Notes under the pieces: generated by a model
Databases searched by the model: none
What the model was told of the DNA's origin: nothing
What the model saw: only the letters and a program-made list of their open reading frames with translations
Made by a program: the position numbers and the translations under genes
Assembly (NCBI RefSeq): GCF_003710085.1
Contig: NZ_CP033324.1
Coordinates: 2,365,501-2,429,500 of the forward strand
Direction: 5' to 3'
DNA: 64,000 bases
Source: Nocardioides pantholopis
Lineage (GTDB): Bacteria; Actinomycetota; Actinomycetes; Propionibacteriales; Nocardioidaceae
Shown here: positions 57,967-64,000 of the stretch, piece by piece
Position numbering within the stretch: position 1 is the first letter of the stretch
Layout of the letters: the number at the start of each line of letters is the position of its first letter

Positions 57967-58701
57967 TCAGTCGAACCCGGGGTCCGGCTCCTCGCGACCG
58001 GCCGCCGCGAGCTCGTCGCGGACGACCGAGAACGCCATCCCGGGCGGGTAGCCCTTGCGTCCGAGCATGCCGACCAGGCGCCGGGTGGCGGTGGCGTCGT
58101 CGACCCGGGTCAGCGTGCGCAGTTTCTTGCGGACCAGCGCGCGCGCCGCGGTCTCCTCGTCGGCGGGGTCGATCTCGTCGAGGACCTCGCGGGCCACCGT
58201 GTCCTCGATCCCCTTGCGCCGCAGCTCTTGGGCCAGCGCCCGGCGGGCCAGGCCCTTGCCGGGCTGCCGGCTGGCGATCCAGGATCGGGCGAAGGCCTCG
58301 TCATCGACGAGACCGACCTCCTCGAAGCGGTCCAGCAGCCGGGTCGCGACGTCCTCGGGCACGGCCTTGGCGGCGAGCTTGTCGCTGAGCTCCTTGCGGC
58401 TGCGCGCCTGGCCGGTCAGCTGGTCGAGCAGGATCTTGCGCGCGACCGCCTCGGGATCGGCGGGCGGCCCCTCGGCCACCGCGTCGGGCGGCGGAGGGGT
58501 GCCCGGACGACGTCGTTCGGACTGGCGGCGTCCGGACTGGCGGCGTCCGGACGAACGCCGCCCGGACCGCGGAGCCCCGTCCCCGGGACCCCGCGACTCG
58601 CCCTGGTCCGACGCGGGAGCCGCCCGCTGCGTCCAGGCGTCCACGCCCACCGAGACGTCGCCCAGCCACGCCGGCGGCGGCCGGTCATCCTCCGGCAGCA
58701 C
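57967..58701 (-). CDS. recX: recombination regulator RecX
   Basis: A 244-residue RecX. The three-helix repeats typical of RecX occupy residues about 85-235 (RSRKELSDKLAAK, LVDDEAFARSWIASRQ, KGYPPGMAFSVVRDEL). The first 85 residues form a low-complexity Arg/Ser/Gly/Pro extension with GRRSSGRRQSGRRQSERR, absent from typical family members. RecX modulates RecA filaments. GTG 58701 is 49 bp downstream of recA; an internal start would remove part of the extension. Confidence 0.92.
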   Translation of the reverse strand: MLPEDDRPPPAWLGDVSVGVDAWTQRAAPASDQGESRGPGDGAPRSGRRSSGRRQSGRRQSERRRPGTPPPPDAVAEGPPADPEAVARKILLDQLTGQARSRKELSDKLAAKAVPEDVATRLLDRFEEVGLVDDEAFARSWIASRQPGKGLARRALAQELRRKGIEDTVAREVLDEIDPADEETAARALVRKKLRTLTRVDDATATRRLVGMLGRKGYPPGMAFSVVRDELAAAGREEPDPGFD

Positions 58702-58725
58702 AGCCCGTCCCCCCTCGAGATCCGC

Positions 58726-58745
58726 TGATCGAGCCTGTCGAGACC
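58726..58745 (+). repeat. possible dispersed repeat TGATCGAGCCTGTCGAGACC
   Basis: The 20-bp sequence sits between recA and recX. Similar GTCTCGACAGGCTCGA-type sequences are common in intergenic regions of actinobacterial genomes (recalled, not checked here). Its end overlaps a GAGACC-C-GGTCTC palindrome next to the recA stop. Confidence 0.4.
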
Positions 58746-58750
58746 CGGTC

Positions 58751-59800
<1,050 letters not shown>

Positions 59801-59937
59801 GTGCGCACATCCCATTCGATCGTCGGTGTCCCAGGTACGTCGTCGACGCTAGGGCGAGCCACCGACAGAGCCTGATCAGCCCGGTCGCTGCTGTGGACAA
59901 CCTCGTCCCGCGTCGTACCTGTGCACCCACACTAGCC

Positions 59938-59951
59938 CGAACACGTGTTCG
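59938..59951 (-). promoter_or_regulatory. recA: LexA (SOS) box of recA
   Basis: CGAAC-ACGT-GTTCG is a perfect 14-bp palindrome, the actinobacterial LexA core. A TAGTGT -10 box follows on the minus strand (59934-59929), about 130 bp before the recA start, similar to the mycobacterial recA layout. The site lies next to the stop of the upstream membrane protein. Confidence 0.85.
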
Positions 59952-59952
59952 A

Positions 59953-60387
59953 TCATGGGTGGTGGTCCCCCGGCGTGTCGGCCGGGCGGCTCCGCAGCCG
60001 CCCGAGCAGGCCGACGGCTCCCGCGACGCCCAGGACCAGGCCGGCAGTCACCAGCCAGCCCGTGGTGTAGTCGCGGTCCAGCAGCGTGGGGTTGTCCGGT
60101 CGCCGGCCGAACCGGCCCAGCACCGGCACCGCCACCAGGGTCATCGATCCCAGCACGACCAGCACCACGGCCGCCGGGCCGCGGGCGCCCCGAGGCAGCA
60201 GCCGGGTGCCGAGCCAGGCCACGAGCACTGTCAGCGGCACCAGCACCAGGTCGTGCAGCAGCACGCCGAGGACCAGCCAGGTGCCGGCGCCCACGAGCTG
60301 GTCGGGCTCCTGGCGGGAGAGCAGCAACCACCCGCCGTACGCCGCGACGCTCGCGCCGGCGGCCCCCAGGAGGACCCGCCCGATCAC
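59953..60387 (-). CDS. membrane protein, four predicted helices
   Basis: A 144-residue hydrophobic protein with four membrane segments (about 2-20, 35-55, 70-92, 110-132), with Arg-rich loops and a C-terminal RSRPADTPGDHHP. The start GTG 60387 overlaps the stop of the molybdopterin fusion gene. No family was recognised; its position at the end of the cluster suggests an accessory envelope role. Confidence 0.75.
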   Translation of the reverse strand: MIGRVLLGAAGASVAAYGGWLLLSRQEPDQLVGAGTWLVLGVLLHDLVLVPLTVLVAWLGTRLLPRGARGPAAVVLVVLGSMTLVAVPVLGRFGRRPDNPTLLDRDYTTGWLVTAGLVLGVAGAVGLLGRLRSRPADTPGDHHP

Positions 60388-61544
60388 GCCAGCACCTCGA
60401 GCCGCGCGAGCCACTTGGTCTGCAGCACGCCGGGCCGGTTCGGGGCGATCAACCGGGCCGGGAAGCCGTGGTCGAGGACGAGCGGCTCCCCGGCCAGGGC
60501 CAGCGCCACCAGGGTCCGGTCGTCGTCGGCGAAGCCGTCCTGGAGCAGCGTGATCCGGAACGGCCCGGACTCCTGGAGCGATGCCACCCGCACGTCCCGC
60601 CCGGCCGGCGCGTCGACGAGGTCGAGCAGGTCGCGCAGCCGTACGCCGGTCCACTCGCCGCCGGCGCTCCAGCCCTCGACGCACGCGATCGGCAGCGACT
60701 CGGTCCGCTGGGGCAGCGCCCGCAGGTCGTCGAGGCTCAGCTCCACCACCCGCTCCCCGGACGTCACCGTCAGCCGCCAGCCGGGGTCCGCGGCCCGGTC
60801 CAGGACCCCGGCGGCCTCGGCCGAGGTGTTGATCGGCACCCCCTGCGGCCCGTCCCCGCTGCGCACGCCGAGCACCGAGACCCGGCGCAGGACCGGCAGC
60901 GTGCTCCCGGCGGTCGCCAGCACCGCGACGCCGGCGGCCGCCCAGGTGGCGCGCAGCAGGCCCCGGCGCGAGAGCGCCCCGCCGCGGGTCGCGGTGGGCG
61001 GGTCCAGCGCCGGGTCCTCGACATCGCGGGTCAGGGCCGTGCGGATCACCGGGAGCTTGACCGCGACGTGCAGCGCCAGGGCACCGACGGCGACCCACGC
61101 GACCGCGTAGTGGGTGGCCCGGAACGAGAAGGCCCACGGATACCACTGCGAGGAGTTCGCCAGCCCGGTGGCGAGCTGGAAGACCGCCGCGGCCACCAGC
61201 ACGCCGATCGAGAGGCGTTCCAGCACGTCCAGCACCAGCCGTCGTACGCCGCGCGCCGGGCGCCGCAGGAACCGCGGATAGACGGTCCAGAGCTTGACCA
61301 GCAGCAGCGGCACGGCGGCCGTGCCGGCGACCACGTGCAGGCCCTGGGTCAGCCGGTAGCCCCAGGCCGGGCTGGTCGGGAACGGCACCGGCTGGGAGGG
61401 GTTCTGGGCGTAGTGGCTGAGCAGCCCGGTGAGGAACGCGACGCCGAAGCAGATGCCGAGCCACAGCCCCACCCGCGCCGCGACGGCGGCGCTGTGCAGC
61501 CGGGACCCGAAGTCCTCGGGCGCCGGCACCCGCGGGCGTCTCAT
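60384..61544 (-). CDS. cytochrome b-type membrane domain fused to molybdopterin oxidoreductase (MsrPQ-like)
   Basis: A 386-residue fusion. Residues 20-190 have four to five membrane helices with several His (GLLSHYAQ, GLHVVAG, RATHYAVAW, LALHVAVKL), suggesting heme b ligation. Then comes SRRGLLRATWAAAG, a twin-arginine-like internal segment. The C-terminal 170 residues are a sulfite-oxidase-fold domain: IACVEGWSAGGEWTGV with the molybdenum Cys, and LDHGFPARLIAPNRPG. It resembles MsrP/MsrQ in one chain and may reduce or oxidise an envelope substrate. ATG 61544 overlaps the methyltransferase stop. Confidence 0.87.
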   Translation of the reverse strand: MRRPRVPAPEDFGSRLHSAAVAARVGLWLGICFGVAFLTGLLSHYAQNPSQPVPFPTSPAWGYRLTQGLHVVAGTAAVPLLLVKLWTVYPRFLRRPARGVRRLVLDVLERLSIGVLVAAAVFQLATGLANSSQWYPWAFSFRATHYAVAWVAVGALALHVAVKLPVIRTALTRDVEDPALDPPTATRGGALSRRGLLRATWAAAGVAVLATAGSTLPVLRRVSVLGVRSGDGPQGVPINTSAEAAGVLDRAADPGWRLTVTSGERVVELSLDDLRALPQRTESLPIACVEGWSAGGEWTGVRLRDLLDLVDAPAGRDVRVASLQESGPFRITLLQDGFADDDRTLVALALAGEPLVLDHGFPARLIAPNRPGVLQTKWLARLEVLA

Positions 61545-62197
61545 GCCACGCTCCTGTCTCCTTCGCGCTCGAGGACCGCCCACCACCGGCCGGCCCGGCC
61601 GTGGGTGCCGCGGACGGCGAGGCCGGCCGCGGCGGCGACCGGCGCGGCGTCGTCGGTGCCGACGACGGCCCAGCTGAACGGACGGCTGTGGGCGCCGGCG
61701 CACTCCAGCCGCACCGTCCGGCTGGACATGGGTACGCCGGGGCCGGCGAGCTCCGCGACGACCCGCCCCCGCGGGCCGAGCAGCTCGCGCACCCGGCTCA
61801 GCAGCGCGACGGGGTCGCCGCCGATCCCGACGTTGCCGTCGGCGAGCAGCGCGGTCTGCCAGCGGCCCTCCCCCGGCACCGGGTCGAAGACGTCGCGGTG
61901 CAGCGCCACGACCCCGCGCCCGCGGGTCTGCCAGACGGCCTCGGGGACCACGTCGATGCCGAGCACGACGTGCCCGGCGCCGAGGAGCTGGGCCGCCATC
62001 CGCCCCGGCCCGCAGCCGACGTCGAGGGTCGGGCCCACGCAGTGGCTGAGCATCTCGCGGTCGACCGGTCCCGCCTCCTGCGACCAGACGGTGACCGGGA
62101 GCCGCTCGGGCTCGGCGGCGAGGCCGTGCACCCGGCACGGCTCGCCGCGCAGGGCCTGGGCGAACACGCTCGTGAACGACTCCTCGCGCAGGGTCAT
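61541..62197 (-). CDS. class I SAM-dependent methyltransferase
   Basis: A 218-residue Rossmann methyltransferase. Motif I is LDVGCGPGR at 58-66, followed by VLGIDVVPEAV (acidic SAM contact) and a DVFDPVPGEGRWQTALLADG catalytic-side strand. The C-terminal half is less conserved. The substrate is unknown; operon partners are glycosyltransferases. Start ATG 62197 overlaps the DUF2064 gene stop by four bases. Confidence 0.88.
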   Translation of the reverse strand: MTLREESFTSVFAQALRGEPCRVHGLAAEPERLPVTVWSQEAGPVDREMLSHCVGPTLDVGCGPGRMAAQLLGAGHVVLGIDVVPEAVWQTRGRGVVALHRDVFDPVPGEGRWQTALLADGNVGIGGDPVALLSRVRELLGPRGRVVAELAGPGVPMSSRTVRLECAGAHSRPFSWAVVGTDDAAPVAAAAGLAVRGTHGRAGRWWAVLEREGDRSVA

Positions 62198-62892
62198 CCG
62201 AGGGCCCCCACTCCGGACCAGGCCCGCGCGAACCGGCTGCCGGGGGCCTGCGCGGCGACCAGGTGGCCGTCGGCGACCTCGTCGACGTCGCGCAGCGCGG
62301 ACGCCGTGCCGACCCGGCATCCGTCGGCGACGAGCGCGGCGCGGGTGTCGGCGTACGTCGTGGGCGTGGACATCGCGACCCCGGAGAGCACCGCGGCGCG
62401 GGCCGGGTCGCGCAGCGCCAGCACCCACCAGCCCCCGTCCTCGGCGGGCCCGAGCACCGCGTCGTGCTCCGCCAGCCCGGCCGCGACCGTCAGCAGCAGG
62501 TCCTCGGTCACCTGCGGGGTGTCCATGCCGACCTGCACGACCGGCCCCGGGACGCCTCGGTGGGCGTGTGCGAGACGGTCGCCGAAGTCCCGGCCGCGCT
62601 GCGGCACCACGCTCCACCCGACCAGCTCGCGGGCCAGCTCGTCGGCGCGGACGGCGTCGGCGAGGTGGCCGGCGAGGCTCAGGTGGCAGCGCTCGGCCCC
62701 GACCGCGCGTCGGCACACGGCCAGGGTGTCCAGCAGCGCCGCGGCGGCGACCTCGGCCGCGGCGGCCATCCCCACGACCTCGCCCAGGCGGGTCTTCACC
62801 TGTCCGGGCACCGGCGCCTTGGCCACCACGAGCATCCGGGGCAGCATCCGGGGCGCCTCGCCCCCTGTGCCACGCGTCCCCGGCGGCGTCAC
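62194..62892 (-). CDS. DUF2064/TIGR04282 glycosyltransferase A family protein
   Basis: A 232-residue nucleotide-sugar-transferase-like protein. MLVVAKAPVPGQVKTRLG, VVQVGMDTPQ and GPAEDGGWWVLALRD are the signature blocks of the TIGR04282 family. The start may be GTG 62892 (GTGA overlap with the next gene), ATG 62847 or ATG 62836; homology begins at the last. It is next to a GT2 transferase, a usual pairing in bacteria, but its donor and acceptor are unknown. Confidence 0.87.
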   Translation of the reverse strand: MTPPGTRGTGGEAPRMLPRMLVVAKAPVPGQVKTRLGEVVGMAAAAEVAAAALLDTLAVCRRAVGAERCHLSLAGHLADAVRADELARELVGWSVVPQRGRDFGDRLAHAHRGVPGPVVQVGMDTPQVTEDLLLTVAAGLAEHDAVLGPAEDGGWWVLALRDPARAAVLSGVAMSTPTTYADTRAALVADGCRVGTASALRDVDEVADGHLVAAQAPGSRFARAWSGVGALG

Positions 62893-63545
62893 GAGATCAC
62901 GCCCCAGAAGTCCCGGGCGGTGCGCAGCGTGCCGCGGACCGAGCCGGAGACCTTGGACCGGGTGCCGGCGGCCCGCGGGTGGTAGTCCACGTCCCGCTCG
63001 CTGACCCGCCAGCCCGCCAGCGTGGCCTTCTGCATCAGCTCGAGCGGGTAGCCGAAGCGCCGGTCCCGGACGTCGAGCGCGAGCAGGTCGGCGCGCCGGC
63101 ACACCCGCATCGGCGCGATGTCGTGGGCGTCGAGGTCGATGCGCCGGCGCAGCCAGGCGACCAGCAGCGCGTTGCCGGCCCGGGCGTGCCAGGGCCAGAC
63201 GCCGCGGGCGACCGGGCGGCGGCGGCCGATGGCCAGGTCGGCGCGCCCGGACTCGACGTCGGCCACGAGCGGCAGCAGCTGCGCGGGATCGAAGGAGCCG
63301 TCGCCGTCCATGACGCCTACCAGGTCGTGGGTGGCGGCCAGGATGCCGGCGTGCACGGCGGCGCCGTACCCGGGCCGCGCCTCGTGCACCACCCGCGCGC
63401 CGAGCCGCCGCGCGACCTCCGCGGTGTCGTCGACCGAGCCGTTGTCGACCACCACGACCGCCAGCTCGGGGGGCATCCGGGGCAGCAGCGCCTCGAGCGC
63501 CGGGGCTTCGTCCCGGCACGGGAGCACGAGGTCACAGACAGCCAT
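62889..63545 (-). CDS. GT2 family glycosyltransferase
   Basis: A 218-residue GT-A glycosyltransferase. VLPCRDEAPALEALLPRM starts the nucleotide fold, VVVDNGSVDDTAEVARRLGA follows, and the metal-binding DXD region is GVMDGDGSFDPAQL. It resembles dolichyl-phosphate-mannose synthase-like/DPM1-type transferases that charge polyprenyl phosphate. It is the first gene of a leftward five-gene overlapping operon. The start ATG 63545 faces a divergent membrane protein 79 bp away. Confidence 0.9.
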   Translation of the reverse strand: MAVCDLVLPCRDEAPALEALLPRMPPELAVVVVDNGSVDDTAEVARRLGARVVHEARPGYGAAVHAGILAATHDLVGVMDGDGSFDPAQLLPLVADVESGRADLAIGRRRPVARGVWPWHARAGNALLVAWLRRRIDLDAHDIAPMRVCRRADLLALDVRDRRFGYPLELMQKATLAGWRVSERDVDYHPRAAGTRSKVSGSVRGTLRTARDFWGVIS

Positions 63546-63611
63546 GGGAACAGGTGCTCTGCGAGCGCCATGTCGAAACCCCGCCTCCCCGGCCGACGTG
63601 GCCGCACGCCC

Positions 63612-63617
63612 TAGGGT
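63612..63617 (+). promoter_or_regulatory. -10 box TAGGGT before divergent membrane protein
   Basis: TAGGGT ends seven bases before GTG 63625, again compatible with a leaderless start. Confidence 0.45.
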
Positions 63618-63624
63618 CGGGGCC

Positions 63625-64000
63625 GTGACCTCGACCCGCGCGCGCCTGGCGCCCTGGCTGGGCCTGGTCCTGGCTCTGGTCCTGGTCGGACTCGCCTTCG
63701 GGCTGCCGCGGTGGCTGGAGTGGGAGGTCGCCTCCCGGGCGCCGCGCAACGCCTCGGACCTCGAGGTGCCGCCGCTGCACGGCCTGTGGCACCCCCAGCT
63801 GCTCGGTCCCGGCACGGTGCCGGCGCTGCTGCTCGCGCTGCTGGGCTGGCGCTACGGCCCCGGTCTCGCCGAGCGGCTGCCCTGGCGTCGCCTGCTCCTC
63901 GCGTCGTACGCCGCCGGGCTGGCGTGGCTGCTCGCGCTGGCGCTGGTCGACGGCACCAGCGGGCTGACCCGGGTGCTCGGCAACGACTACGAGTACCTCC
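63625..64000 (+). CDS. multi-spanning membrane protein, 5' part only
   Basis: The frame opens at GTG 63625 and runs past the window end, with 125 codons visible. There are hydrophobic segments at about residues 12-32, 62-75 and 88-106. The loop after the first helix contains WEVASRAPRNASDL and LHGLWHPQLLG. The layout suggests a GT-C type mannosyltransferase or related polytopic enzyme, which would fit its polyprenyl-phosphate transferase neighbour; the visible part is too short to confirm. Confidence 0.7.
   Translation, partial: MTSTRARLAPWLGLVLALVLVGLAFGLPRWLEWEVASRAPRNASDLEVPPLHGLWHPQLLGPGTVPALLLALLGWRYGPGLAERLPWRRLLLASYAAGLAWLLALALVDGTSGLTRVLGNDYEYL

Overview
The window is about 64 kb of very GC-rich DNA with dense, often 4-nt overlapping genes (ATGA/GTGA), many GTG starts, TANNNT -10 boxes placed 6-9 nt before start codons, a mycobacterial-type LexA box at recA, and F420/LLM-type enzymes. 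This points to a high-GC actinobacterium. Gene content and style suggest a Nocardioides-like member of the Propionibacteriales (inference; no 16S or tRNA is present to confirm it). No CRISPR array, insertion sequence, prophage, rRNA or tRNA was seen.

Region 1 (1-27,087) is a large catabolic island for an unidentified hydrophobic or alicyclic substrate degraded as CoA thioesters. It contains five acyl-CoA dehydrogenases (one cut by the window edge, two forming a likely heteromeric pair), two enoyl-CoA hydratases, two double-hotdog MaoC hydratases, three SDR/ADH-type dehydrogenases, a degradative thiolase, an SCPx/Ltp2-like thiolase with its DUF35 partner, an acyl-CoA ligase, an aldehyde dehydrogenase, an LLM flavin/F420 oxidoreductase, a metallo-beta-lactamase-fold hydrolase, an MFS exporter, a NitT/TauT-type ABC importer whose binding protein lies 17 kb away, two LysR regulators and one IclR regulator. 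A 17-bp operator (ATTCR, 7-nt spacer starting ANTG, YGAAY), found as tandem copies exactly 20 bp apart, sits at three promoters (about 6.0, 18.2 and 24.6 kb) and ties the island into one apparent regulon.

Region 2 (27.1-34.2 kb) carries two secreted proteins of unknown function (one with a BamE/SmpA-like domain), a PPOX-fold oxidoreductase, L-2-hydroxyglutarate oxidase, and a YhgE/Pip-type membrane protein paired with an ABC-like protein that has lost its Walker A lysine.

Region 3 (34.2-41.0 kb) is a urease operon read leftward: ureA, a His-rich CbiX-like protein, ureB, ureC, ureF, ureG, ureD, urea transporter. ureE is absent, and the His-rich CbiX-like protein occupies the operon instead.

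Region 4 (41.2-52.7 kb) holds a CrcB fluoride-channel pair, a giant channel-like/FUSC fusion, stress-type small membrane proteins, a LexA-boxed Trp-rich small protein, a 23-residue hydrophobic peptide, an RCK potassium channel, a BrkB protein, an AidB-like protein and glyA.

Region 5 (52.7-56.6 kb) is the sulfate-assimilation locus: a 29-codon leader peptide behind a promoter crowded with GAGAC/GTCTC pentamers, then sulfite reductase, a zinc ribbon protein, APS/PAPS reductase and sirohydrochlorin chelatase. A cluster of five 20-bp repeats closes it.

Region 6 (56.8-64.0 kb) contains a HipA-like kinase/DUF3037 pair, recX, recA with its SOS box, and a cell-envelope cluster (MsrPQ-like cytochrome b/molybdopterin fusion, methyltransferase, DUF2064 and GT2 transferases) followed by a divergent membrane protein cut by the window end.
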